64,000 nt of DNA, from contig NZ_RCUW01000002.1 in assembly GCF_003667525.1 (NCBI RefSeq), forward strand, positions 186,001-250,000, in the 5' to 3' direction. This DNA comes from Mycetocola_B reblochoni (GTDB lineage Bacteria; Actinomycetota; Actinomycetes; Actinomycetales; Microbacteriaceae). A program made the translations under genes and the position numbers. Of this stretch, positions 51,610 to 59,739 are shown in pieces; within the stretch, counting starts at the first letter, position 1, and each line of letters opens with the position of its first letter. The notes beneath the pieces were generated by a model. That model worked only from the letters and a program-made list of their open reading frames with translations, was not told where the DNA came from and made no database searches.

Positions 51610-52250
51610 TGTTCACAGGAATCATCGAAGAGCTCGGCACCATCACGGCCATCGAGCGCGGGCCCGACGCCGCTCGCTTCACCGTCGAGGCGCCGCTGGC
51701 GGTCTCCGACGCCTCGCACGGCGACTCGATCAGCGTCAGCGGGGTCTGCCTGACCGTCGTCGGGCAGGACGCGTCCTCGTTCACCGCCGACGTCATGGCG
51801 CAGAGCCTGCTCACCTCGACCCTCGGCGAGGCCCAGCCCGGCCGGAGGGTCAACATCGAGCGGGCGGCCCGGCTCGGCTCCCGCCTCGGCGGGCACATCG
51901 TCCAGGGGCACGTCGACGGCACGGCCACGCTCCTCAGCCGCGTCGACGCCGAGGCGTGGCGGGTGCTCCGCTTCCGCCTCGACCGCGAGCACGCGCCGCT
52001 GGTCACCGCCAAGGGGTCCATCACGCTCGACGGCGTCTCGCTGACGGTGAGCGCGATCAGCCCGGCCGACGCCGACGAGCACTGGTTCGAGGTCTCACTC
52101 ATCCCCGAGACGCTCACCGCCACCACGCTCGGCGACCGCTCCCCCGGCGATGCCGTCAACATCGAGACGGACGTCCTCGCCCGCCACGTCGAACGCCTCA
52201 TCGCCCTCACCAGCACACCGCAGCCCACCACGAAGGAGACCCGCGCATGA
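51609..52250 (+). CDS. ribE: Riboflavin synthase alpha chain
   Basis: Dismutates two lumazines into riboflavin and a pyrimidine that goes back to RibH. The 213-residue chain holds two similar beta-barrel halves. The first starts VFTGIIEELGTITAI and contains SVSGVCLTV near residue 42. The second contains GHIVQGHVDGTATLL near 97 and TLDGVSLTVSAI near 140. The GTG at 51609 shares its first base with the ribD stop. The stop overlaps the ribBA ATG (ATGA). Confidence 0.95.
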   Translation: MFTGIIEELGTITAIERGPDAARFTVEAPLAVSDASHGDSISVSGVCLTVVGQDASSFTADVMAQSLLTSTLGEAQPGRRVNIERAARLGSRLGGHIVQGHVDGTATLLSRVDAEAWRVLRFRLDREHAPLVTAKGSITLDGVSLTVSAISPADADEHWFEVSLIPETLTATTLGDRSPGDAVNIETDVLARHVERLIALTSTPQPTTKETRA

Positions 52251-53584
52251 GCGGCTCACGCATCACTCAGGCCCTCGCGGCTCTCCGGGCCGGACGGCCC
52301 GTGCTCGTCGCCGACGATGAGGGGCGCGAGAACGAGGGCGACATCGTCCTCGCCGCGCAGACGGCGAGCCGGGAGTGGCTGGCCTGGACGATCAGGCACT
52401 CGAGCGGATACGTCTGCGCGCCGATGACGGCGGAGATCGCCGACCGGCTCGCCCTGCCGCTCATGGTCGCCGATGGCCAGGACCCGCGTCGCACGGCCTA
52501 CACCGTGACCGTCGACGCGGCCGACCGGATCAGCACGGGCATCAGCGCCTCCGACCGCGCCCACACCCTCCGGGTCCTCGGCTCCCCCTCGTCGGGGCCG
52601 GGCGACCTCATCCGGCCGGGGCACGTCGTCCCCCTCCGCGCCGTCGCCGGCGGGGTCCGTGAACGCCCCGGCCACACCGAGGCCGCGGTCGAGCTGGTCA
52701 GGCTGGCTGGTCTCACGCCGGTCGCGGCGATCGCCGAGGCTGTTCAGGACGACGGCGACATGCTCCGGTTCCCCGGGCTGCTCGCCCTCGGCGCGGCCAA
52801 CGACCTCGTCGTGCTCACCATCGCCGAGATCATCGAGCACCTCGACGCGCTCGACGCCGCGGGCGAGTCGACGGCGGCGCCGGTCACGGAGGCCGACGAG
52901 GACCCCGTCGTCAGCTTCGAGGTCGAGACCACGGTGCCGACCACGCACGGGACCTTCCGCCTGCGCGCGTACCGCGACCACGTCACCGGTGCCGACCACA
53001 TCGCCATCATCTCCGGCACGCCGGGCGAGGGGGCGCTCGTCCGCGTCCACTCGGAGTGCCTGACCGGCGAGGCCTTCGGCTCGCTGAAGTGCGAGTGCGG
53101 CCCGCAGCTCGACGCCGCGCTCGACCGCATCGCCGCGGACGGCGGCGTCGTCGTGTACCTCAGGGGCCAGGAGGGACGCGGCATCGGCCTGATCAACAAG
53201 CTCCGCGCCTACCGCCTGCAGGAGGACGGTCTCGACACCCTCGATGCCAACCTCGCGCTCGGCCTCCCCGCCGACGCGAGGGAGTACACCGCCGCCGCGG
53301 CGATCCTCACCGACATCGGGGTCAGCAACGCGCGTCTGCTCACCAACAACCCGGACAAGCAGAGCCAGCTCGAGCGCCACGGCGTGCACGTGGCCGCGCG
53401 GGTGCCGCTCGTCGTCGGCATCGGCGAGGTCAACGCCCACTACCTCGAGACCAAGCGCGACCGGATGGGCCACCTGCTTGCCCCCGGAGGCCTGACCGCC
53501 GCCGACGGGTCCGACGCCCCCGTCCGCACCACCCCGACCGGCACCACCCCGACCGGCACCACCCCCACGGAAGGAATCGCATGA
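52247..53584 (+). CDS. ribBA: Bifunctional DHBP synthase / GTP cyclohydrolase II
   Basis: Supplies both precursors of riboflavin, 445 residues. The N-terminal half (about 1-205) is DHBP synthase with DDEGRENEGDIVLAA, STGISASDRAHTLR and PGHTEAAVELVRLAG. The C-terminal half (about 210-420) is GTP cyclohydrolase II with the zinc cysteines in HSECLTGEAFGSLKCECG and the GTP loop RGQEGRGIGLINKL. The tail has three near-identical TPTGT units that are low complexity and probably dispensable. Both neighbours overlap by four bases. Confidence 0.95.
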   Translation: MSGSRITQALAALRAGRPVLVADDEGRENEGDIVLAAQTASREWLAWTIRHSSGYVCAPMTAEIADRLALPLMVADGQDPRRTAYTVTVDAADRISTGISASDRAHTLRVLGSPSSGPGDLIRPGHVVPLRAVAGGVRERPGHTEAAVELVRLAGLTPVAAIAEAVQDDGDMLRFPGLLALGAANDLVVLTIAEIIEHLDALDAAGESTAAPVTEADEDPVVSFEVETTVPTTHGTFRLRAYRDHVTGADHIAIISGTPGEGALVRVHSECLTGEAFGSLKCECGPQLDAALDRIAADGGVVVYLRGQEGRGIGLINKLRAYRLQEDGLDTLDANLALGLPADAREYTAAAAILTDIGVSNARLLTNNPDKQSQLERHGVHVAARVPLVVGIGEVNAHYLETKRDRMGHLLAPGGLTAADGSDAPVRTTPTGTTPTGTTPTEGIA

Positions 53585-54051
53585 GCAGCCAGGGAGTCCC
53601 CCACATCACGACCGACGCCACCGGCCTGAGGGTCGTCGTCATCGCCGGCCGGTGGCACGAGACCATCAGCGACGGCCTCATCGCCGGGGCGCAGGCCGCC
53701 CTCGACGCCTCCGGCGCCGAGCACAGCCTCGTTCGCGTCCCCGGCAGCTTCGAGCTGCCCGTCGCCGCACTCGCCGCACTCGAGGCGGGCGCGGACGCGG
53801 TCGTCGCGCTCGGGGTCATCATCCGGGGCGGGACACCGCACTTCGAGTACGTGTCCTCCGCCGCGACCGACGGCCTGACCTCGGTGAGCGTGCGCACCGG
53901 CAAGCCCGTCGGCTTCGGGGTCCTGACCGTCGACACCGAGCAGCAGGGGCTGGACAGGGCCGGGCTGCCCGGGTCCGCGGAGGACAAGGGGCGCGAGGCG
54001 GCGGAGGCGGCCGTGTCGACCGCGCGCGTGGTGGCCGAGCTGCGCGGCTGA
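53581..54051 (+). CDS. ribH: 6,7-dimethyl-8-ribityllumazine synthase
   Basis: Condenses the RibBA and RibD products into lumazine; usually forms 60-mer or pentameric shells. The product has 156 residues. Substrate residues are visible in AGRWHETISDGLIAGAQAAL, RVPGSFELPVAALAAL and ALGVIIRGGTPHFEYVSSAA. The catalytic histidine is in TPHFEYV near residue 87. The ATG overlaps the ribBA stop. It ends the operon, and a terminator begins two bases after the stop. Confidence 0.96.
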   Translation: MSSQGVPHITTDATGLRVVVIAGRWHETISDGLIAGAQAALDASGAEHSLVRVPGSFELPVAALAALEAGADAVVALGVIIRGGTPHFEYVSSAATDGLTSVSVRTGKPVGFGVLTVDTEQQGLDRAGLPGSAEDKGREAAEAAVSTARVVAELRG

Positions 54052-54052
54052 G

Positions 54053-54106
54053 CCCGTCGCACCCCGCTCACACCCCGTCGCACCCCGGTCACGGGGGTGC
54101 GACGGG
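54053..54106 (+). terminator. rib operon terminator with duplicated left arm
   Basis: CCCGTCGCACCCC occurs twice, at 54053-54065 and 54074-54086. GGGGTGCGACGGG at 54094-54106 is a perfect 13-base complement of both. The inner copy gives a compact hairpin with a seven-base loop. The outer copy gives a 28-base loop. No U-tract follows. Confidence 0.8.
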
Positions 54107-54291
54107 CGGCGCGACGCGGCCGGGGATTGCGACAGGCCCCGTGATCGGGCGTAAGGTAATCCTTGGCCCGTCCGCCACAAGCTCACGGCCACACACGCAG
54201 CACCTCCCCCTCCTCGTGCCCATCACGCACCCGTGCCGCCCGCGCACCAGGGGTCGAACGCTGCCACCGCGCCCTTCCGTTGGATCCATCT

Positions 54292-55638
54292 ATGTCTACT
54301 GCACACGCGCCCGCCCAGGGCACCGCCGCCAACCCCCGCTCCCGCGTCATCCTCGCCAGTCTGGTGGGCACGACGATCGAGTTCTACGACTTCTACGTCT
54401 ACGCCACCGCGGCGGTCCTCGTCTTCCCCCACCTGTTCTTCCCCGCAGGCAACGACACCGCCGCCCTGCTGTCGTCCTTCGCCATCTTCGGCGCGGCGAT
54501 GGTCGCCCGCCCGGTCGGCGCCATCTTCTTCGGCCACCTCGGCGACAAGCGTGGACGCAAGGCCACGCTCGTCGGTGCGCTGCTGACCATGGGAATCGCG
54601 ACGGTGCTCATCGGCGTGCTCCCCACCTACGACATGGTGGGCTGGCTCGCCCCGCTGCTCCTGGTGATCCTCCGCCTGGCGCAGGGCTTCGCCCTCGGCG
54701 GCGAGTGGAGCGGCGCGGCGCTGGTCGCGACCGAGAACGCACCCAAGGGCAAGCGCGCCTGGTACGGCACCTTCCCGCAGCTGGGTGCGCCGATCGGCTT
54801 CATCATCGCCAACGGCCTGTTCCTCATCATCGCGTTCCTGCTGCCCTCCGACGACCCGACGCGGCCCTCCGACGCCTTCCTCGAGTGGGGCTGGCGCATC
54901 CCGTTCCTGTTCTCGCTCTTCATGGTCGCCATCGGCCTCTGGATCCGTCTGCGCCTGGTCGAGTCGACCGCGTTCGAGAAGGCCAAGCAGACCGGCACGG
55001 TCCGCCGCCTGCCGCTGGCGACGGTGTTCCGCTTCAACTGGCGCGAGCTCATCCTCGGCACCTTCTTCATGCTGGCCACCTACGTGCTGTTCTACCTGAT
55101 GACGACGTTCTCGCTCAGCTACGGCCGCGCAGGGAGTGACTCGACCCCCTCCGGCCTGGACTACACCTACAACGGCTTCGTGCTGATGATGATCCTCGGC
55201 GTCGTGTTCTTCGGCATCTTCACGCTCGTGTCCGGGCCGCTCGCCGACCGCTTCGGCCGGCGCCGCACGCTCATCGTCGTGACCATCGCGATCATCGCCT
55301 TCGGCCTGGTCTGGGTGCCGATGCTGGACGGCGGCTACGTCGGCGTGCAGCTCTGGCTCATCCTCGGCTTCATCCTCATGGGCATGACCTTCGGCCCGAT
55401 GGGCGCGCTGCTCCCTGAGCTGTTCCCGACGAACGTTCGCTACACCGGCTCGGGGATCTCCTACAACGTCTCCTCCATCCTCGGTGCGGCCGTGGCCCCG
55501 TTCATCGCCGTCGCACTGTGGAACGCCGGCGACGGCAGCCCGTTCTGGGTCGGCGTGTACCTCGCCGCGATGGGTGTGATCACGCTCGTCGCCCTCCTCC
55601 TCGGCACGGAGACCAAGGACGTCGACATCAACGACTGA
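54292..55638 (+). CDS. MHS-family MFS transporter
   Basis: Proton-coupled metabolite symporter of 448 residues with twelve hydrophobic segments. Family motifs are TTIEFYDFYVYATAAVLVFP at residue ~24, GHLGDKRGRKATLVGALLTM near 80 and LAQGFALGGEWSGAALVATE near 125, which match the ShiA/ProP/KgtP group. The substrate may be a dicarboxylate, a betaine or an aromatic acid and cannot be chosen. The ATG at 54292 begins a normal short head before the first helix. Upstream, AAGG-TAAT-CCTT (54153-54164) lies about 130 bases before the start and could be an operator or promoter element. Confidence 0.9.
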   Translation: MSTAHAPAQGTAANPRSRVILASLVGTTIEFYDFYVYATAAVLVFPHLFFPAGNDTAALLSSFAIFGAAMVARPVGAIFFGHLGDKRGRKATLVGALLTMGIATVLIGVLPTYDMVGWLAPLLLVILRLAQGFALGGEWSGAALVATENAPKGKRAWYGTFPQLGAPIGFIIANGLFLIIAFLLPSDDPTRPSDAFLEWGWRIPFLFSLFMVAIGLWIRLRLVESTAFEKAKQTGTVRRLPLATVFRFNWRELILGTFFMLATYVLFYLMTTFSLSYGRAGSDSTPSGLDYTYNGFVLMMILGVVFFGIFTLVSGPLADRFGRRRTLIVVTIAIIAFGLVWVPMLDGGYVGVQLWLILGFILMGMTFGPMGALLPELFPTNVRYTGSGISYNVSSILGAAVAPFIAVALWNAGDGSPFWVGVYLAAMGVITLVALLLGTETKDVDIND

Positions 55639-55654
55639 CGCCCCGCTCCGCCCA

Positions 55655-55684
55655 GACGGGCCCGCCCCTCGGGGCGGGCCCGTC
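55655..55684 (+). terminator. Hairpin terminator after the MHS transporter
   Basis: GACGGGCCCGCCCC and GGGGCGGGCCCGTC form a perfect stem around TC, starting 17 bases after the stop. The loop must open by at least one pair. CGTCGTTT follows, with a short T run. Confidence 0.8.
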
Positions 55685-55778
55685 CGTCGTTTCAGGCGGT
55701 AGAGTTGCCGGTGGCCGCCCGCTCCGCCCCCGAGGCCGGGAGCGCCCACGCGGCACGCCACCCGCAGGAAAGAGTGCA

Positions 55779-57722
55779 ATGAGCTCCAGCTCCCCGTCCC
55801 CGAGCGCCCGGCGCTCACGCTCACCCTTCGCCCGGCCCTCCGCCGACGACGGGCCCCGCGCCACCTTCGGCCAGCTGATGCCGTATCTGTTCGAGCAGAA
55901 GCGTGTGCTCGTCCCGATCCTGGCGCTGTCGCTGCTCGGCGCGCTGACCTCGCTCGCCCAGCCGCTGCTGGTGGCCGAGCTCATCCAGCGCGTGCAGTCC
56001 GGTGGCGTCCTCGGTGTGATCGTGTGGCTGCTCGTGGCGCTCGTCGTCGTGTCCTCCCTCGCCAGCGGCTTCGAGCACTACCTGCTGCAGCGCACCGGTG
56101 AGGGCGTCGTCCTCTCCAGCCGTCGACGGCTCGTCGCGCGCATGCTCCACCTGCCGATCGCCCAGTTCGACGCCAGACGCACGGGGGACCTGGTCTCGCG
56201 GGTCGGCAGCGACACGACGCTGCTGCGCGCCGTGCTCACGCAGGGCCTCGTCGAGGCGGTCGGCGGCGCGCTGACCTTCGTCGGGGCGCTCGTGGCGATG
56301 CTCGTCATCGACCCGGTCCTCCTCGGCCTCACGCTGCTCGTCGTGCTCGTCTCAATCGCCGTCGTCGCCCTGCTCGCCGGCCGGATCAGGATCGCCAGCC
56401 AGCGTGCCCAGGCGAAGGTGGGCGACCTGACCGCGGCACTCGAGCGGGCGATCAGCTCGGTGCGGACCGTCCGCGCGGCCGGGGCGACCGACCGCGAGAT
56501 CGCGGAGGTCGACGGCCACGCGACGGAGGCGTGGCGGCGCGGCCTCGACGTCGCACGGGTGTCGGCGCTCGTCGTTCCCGTCGCGGGCGTCGCCATGCAG
56601 CTCTCGCTCCTGGTCGTGCTCGGCGTCGGCGGGTTCAGGGTCGCCGCCGGCCAGCTCGACATCTCCGGGCTCGTCGCCTTCATCATGTTCCTGTTCATGC
56701 TCATCATGCCGCTCGGCCAGGCGATCGGCGCGGTGACGGCGACGAGCCAGGCCCTCGGCGCTCTCGGCCGCATCCAGGAGATCATCGACCTGCCCCAGGA
56801 GACGGACGGGGACGCAGCGCTCGCGGCGGCGCACGCGGGCGGGAGGGCCGACCCCGCCGCCCCCGCCGTCGAGTTCAGGGACGTCCGTTTCCGCTACCCG
56901 CACGATGTCGTGCGCGCGCGACGCACGGAGCCCGAGGCCCCGCTGGCCGCGGACTCCGCGGCGCCCGACACGCACGCTCCGGCTCCGGCCGCGGGGAGCG
57001 CGACCGGTTCCGGTGCCGGGGCTGGCATTGCCGCCGACCGCCCCTGGGTGCTCGACGGCGTCGGCTTCACCGTGGCCAGGGGACGCCGCACGGCGCTGGT
57101 CGGCCCCTCGGGTGCGGGCAAGTCGACCATCCTCGGCCTCATCGAGCGCTTCTACGACCCCCAGGAGGGCGCGATCCTTCTCGATGGCGTCGACATCCGC
57201 GCGCTCGAGCGGACCGAGCTGCGCTCGCGCATCGGCTACGTCGAGCAGGACGCCCCCGTCCTGGCCGGGAGCCTGCGTGACAACCTGCTCCTCGGCCGCG
57301 CCGACGCGAGCGACGACGAGTGCGTCGAGGTGCTCGAGCGCGTGAACCTCGGCGAGGTGCTGCACCGCAGCGCCGACGGCCTGTCCACACCGGTCGGCGA
57401 GCAGGGGGTGCTGCTCTCCGGCGGCGAGCGCCAGCGGCTGGCGATCGGCCGGGCGCTGCTCAGCACGGCCCCGATCCTGCTCCTGGACGAGTCCACCTCG
57501 TCGCTCGACGGCCTCAACGAGCAGCTCATGCGCGATGCACTCGACGCGGCCGCCGCGGAGCGGACCATGATCGTCATCGCGCACCGTCTGTCGACGGTGG
57601 TGGACAGCGACAGCATCGTCGTCGTCGAGCACGGTCGCGTCCTCGGCTCGGGAACCCACTCGGAGCTGGTCGAGACGGTTCCGCTCTACCGCGACCTCGC
57701 CAGGCACCAGCTGCTGGTCTGA
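55779..57722 (+). CDS. ABC exporter half-transporter (MsbA/BmrA-like)
   Basis: Homodimeric-type exporter of 647 residues. The membrane domain (about 30-345) has six helices. The ATPase domain (about 360-645) has Walker A GPSGAGKST near 448, signature LLSGGERQRLAIGRAL near 548, Walker B PILLLDESTSSLD near 570 and switch VIAHRLSTV near 605. An Ala/Pro/Gly-rich insert of about 45 residues (AADSAAPDTHAPAPAAGSAT) separates the A-loop strand FRDVRFRYP from VLDGVGFTV, where family members usually have under ten residues. Substrate is unknown; lipids, drugs and peptides are all possible. AGGAAAGAG precedes the ATG. Confidence 0.92.
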   Translation: MSSSSPSPSARRSRSPFARPSADDGPRATFGQLMPYLFEQKRVLVPILALSLLGALTSLAQPLLVAELIQRVQSGGVLGVIVWLLVALVVVSSLASGFEHYLLQRTGEGVVLSSRRRLVARMLHLPIAQFDARRTGDLVSRVGSDTTLLRAVLTQGLVEAVGGALTFVGALVAMLVIDPVLLGLTLLVVLVSIAVVALLAGRIRIASQRAQAKVGDLTAALERAISSVRTVRAAGATDREIAEVDGHATEAWRRGLDVARVSALVVPVAGVAMQLSLLVVLGVGGFRVAAGQLDISGLVAFIMFLFMLIMPLGQAIGAVTATSQALGALGRIQEIIDLPQETDGDAALAAAHAGGRADPAAPAVEFRDVRFRYPHDVVRARRTEPEAPLAADSAAPDTHAPAPAAGSATGSGAGAGIAADRPWVLDGVGFTVARGRRTALVGPSGAGKSTILGLIERFYDPQEGAILLDGVDIRALERTELRSRIGYVEQDAPVLAGSLRDNLLLGRADASDDECVEVLERVNLGEVLHRSADGLSTPVGEQGVLLSGGERQRLAIGRALLSTAPILLLDESTSSLDGLNEQLMRDALDAAAAERTMIVIAHRLSTVVDSDSIVVVEHGRVLGSGTHSELVETVPLYRDLARHQLLV

Positions 57723-57745
57723 GCCCGGCGCACGACGCGCACGGA

Positions 57746-57779
57746 TCCGGCCCCCACCGTGCAGGCGATGGGGGCCGGA
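57746..57779. terminator. Bidirectional terminator between ABC exporter and pckG
   Basis: TCCGGCCCCCA (57746-57756) and TGGGGGCCGGA (57769-57779) pair perfectly over 11 bases with a 12-base loop. It lies 23 bases after the exporter stop and 16 bases before the end of pckG on the other strand. Confidence 0.78.
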
Positions 57780-57795
57780 GCTGCGGATGGGCGCG

Positions 57796-59616
57796 TCACC
57801 GGTGGCGCAGGCGCTCCCGCAGGCTGTCGAGCTCGTCGACGAGGACGCGCGGCACCCGGCCGTCGAACCCCTCGAAGAACTCCTCCGTCCGCTCCGCCTC
57901 GACCAGCCAGTCCCCGCGATCGACGCGCAACAGCTCCGCAACCGTGCGCTCGTCGAGGCCCAGCCCGTCCAGGCGGAGCGCGTCCCCGTCCGGCACACGG
58001 CCGATCGGGGAGTCCTGTGCGGCCGCGGTCCCCTCGACCCGGCCGGCGATCCACTCCAGCACGCGCGAGTTCTCGCCGAAGCCCGGCCAGAGGAAGCCGC
58101 CGTCCTCGCCGCGGCGGAACCAGTTCACCTGGAAGATCCGCGGCGCACCGTCGCCGAGCCGCTCCCCCACCGACAGCCAGTGCCCCCAGTGGTCGGCCAT
58201 GTTGTAGCCGCAGAACGGCAGCATCGCGAAGGGGTCCCTGCGCAGCTCGCCGACGGTCCCCTCGGCCGCCGCGGTCCGCTGCGAGGACATCGTCGCCCCC
58301 ATGAAGACGCCGTGCGCCCACGAGCGCGCCTCCGTCACCAGGGGGACGGTGTCGGCACGACGTCCGCCGAACAGGATCGCGTCGAGCGGGACGGCCGCGC
58401 CGCTGACGACCTCGTCGGCCACGCTCGGGCACTGCGCCGCAGCGACGGTGAACCGCGAGTTCGGGTGAGCCGCGGGCCAGCCGGAGTCCCTGCTCCACGG
58501 TTGACCGGTCCAGTCGGTGAGCGCGGAGGGCGGCTCGTCACTCAGCCCCTCCCACCAGACGTCGCCGTCCGCGGTGAGCGCGACGTTGGTGAAGATGGTG
58601 TTGCCCCAGAGCATCTCGACGGCGGCGGGGTTCGTGTCCGGGCCCGTCCCCGGGGCGACGCCGAAGAAACCGGCCTCCGGGTTGATCGCCCAGAGCCTGC
58701 CGTCGGCGCCGGGCTTCAGCCAGGCGATGTCGTCACCGAGCGTCTCGACGCGCCACCCCGGCAGGGTCGGCTGGAGCATCGCAAGGTTCGTCTTGCCGCA
58801 GGCGGAGGGGAACGCCGCGGCGACGTGGAACCTCTTGCCCTCGGGCGAGATGAGCCGGATGAGCAGCATGTGCTCGGCGAGCCACCCCTCGTCCCTGCCG
58901 ATGCTGCTGGCGATGCGCAGCGCGAAGCACTTCTTCGCCAGCAGGGCGTTCCCCCCGTACCCCGATCCGAAGGAGAAGATCTCGCGCGTCTCGGGGAAGT
59001 GCACGATGTACTTCTCCTCGTTGCACGGCCACGGGGTGTCTTGCTCCCCCTCGGCCAGGGGCGCGCCCACGCTGTGCACGGCGGGCACCCAGGGCTCCCC
59101 CGCGTCGATGCGCTCGAGGGCGCTGCTCCCCGTGCGCGTCATGATCCCCATCGACAGCACCGCGTACGGCGAGTCAGTGAGCTGCACGCCCACCCGCGAC
59201 AGCTCACCGCCGGGGACCCCCATCGTGTAGGGCACGACGTACAGCGTGCGCCCGCGCATGGAGCCGTCGAACAGTCCGCCGAGCTGGCGTCGCATCGTGG
59301 CCGGATCGCGCCAGTTGTTGCTCGGGCCCGCGTCGGACTCCTCCTCGCTGCAGATGAAGGTGCGCGACTCGACCCGCGCGACGTCGTCGGGCGAGCTCCT
59401 GGCCAGGTAGCTGTCCGGCCGGCGCTCCGAGTCGAGCGGGATGAGAGCACCGGAGGCGACGGCCAGCTCGGTGATCGCGCGGCGCTGCTCCGGCGCCCCC
59501 GTGACCCACTCGACGCGATCCGGACGGGTGAGGGCGGCGATGCGCTCCACCCACCGCTCCACCTCGGCGCGCCCCCGCGCGCTGGTCGTCTCGGCCTCGG
59601 ACAGCGCTGTCGACAT
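57796..59616 (-). CDS. pckG: Phosphoenolpyruvate carboxykinase (GTP)
   Basis: Converts oxaloacetate and GTP to PEP, the entry to gluconeogenesis. The 606-residue length fits the GTP class. The P-loop is AAFPSACGKTNLAML near residue 265, with the reactive cysteine inside it. Metal and substrate residues are in NWRDPATMRRQLGGLFDGSM near 95 and YGGNALLAKKCFALRIASSI near 220. FGGRRADTVPLVTEARSWAH near 418 is the guanine side. The ATG at 59616 has GAGGGGG upstream and is preferred over an ATG 24 bases earlier. It is divergent from the RamB-type gene, a known regulator of acetate and gluconeogenic genes in corynebacteria. Confidence 0.96.
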   Translation of the reverse strand: MSTALSEAETTSARGRAEVERWVERIAALTRPDRVEWVTGAPEQRRAITELAVASGALIPLDSERRPDSYLARSSPDDVARVESRTFICSEEESDAGPSNNWRDPATMRRQLGGLFDGSMRGRTLYVVPYTMGVPGGELSRVGVQLTDSPYAVLSMGIMTRTGSSALERIDAGEPWVPAVHSVGAPLAEGEQDTPWPCNEEKYIVHFPETREIFSFGSGYGGNALLAKKCFALRIASSIGRDEGWLAEHMLLIRLISPEGKRFHVAAAFPSACGKTNLAMLQPTLPGWRVETLGDDIAWLKPGADGRLWAINPEAGFFGVAPGTGPDTNPAAVEMLWGNTIFTNVALTADGDVWWEGLSDEPPSALTDWTGQPWSRDSGWPAAHPNSRFTVAAAQCPSVADEVVSGAAVPLDAILFGGRRADTVPLVTEARSWAHGVFMGATMSSQRTAAAEGTVGELRRDPFAMLPFCGYNMADHWGHWLSVGERLGDGAPRIFQVNWFRRGEDGGFLWPGFGENSRVLEWIAGRVEGTAAAQDSPIGRVPDGDALRLDGLGLDERTVAELLRVDRGDWLVEAERTEEFFEGFDGRVPRVLVDELDSLRERLRHR

Positions 59617-59697
59617 TCGTTCCCCCTCGGTGGTGCCCACCCCGCGGCCCGGGGCTCATCACCATCCTCAGCGCGGGGCCCGTGCACAGCAGGACTC

Positions 59698-59738
59698 TCC
59701 ACCTGTCAAAAACGGTGGATCTTTCGTTATCGTGAAAA
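59698..59738 (+). promoter_or_regulatory. Putative ramB promoter and operator
   Basis: TGTCAA (59704-59709), a 17-base spacer and TTATCG (59727-59732) place a transcript start at the ATG 59740, so the mRNA may be leaderless. TCCACC (59698-59703) and GGTGGA (59714-59719) form a perfect inverted repeat across the -35, and TTTC/GAAA flanks the -10. The known RamB motif containing CTTTGCAAA is not present. The rest of the 59617-59739 gap shows nothing else. Confidence 0.4.
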
Positions 59739-59739
59739 C

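Noticed and set aside
54153..54164. AAGGTAATCCTT upstream of the MHS transporter as a third iron box
   Set aside because: It shares only the general shape. The outer TT/AA bases of the consensus are wrong and the transporter has no iron link.
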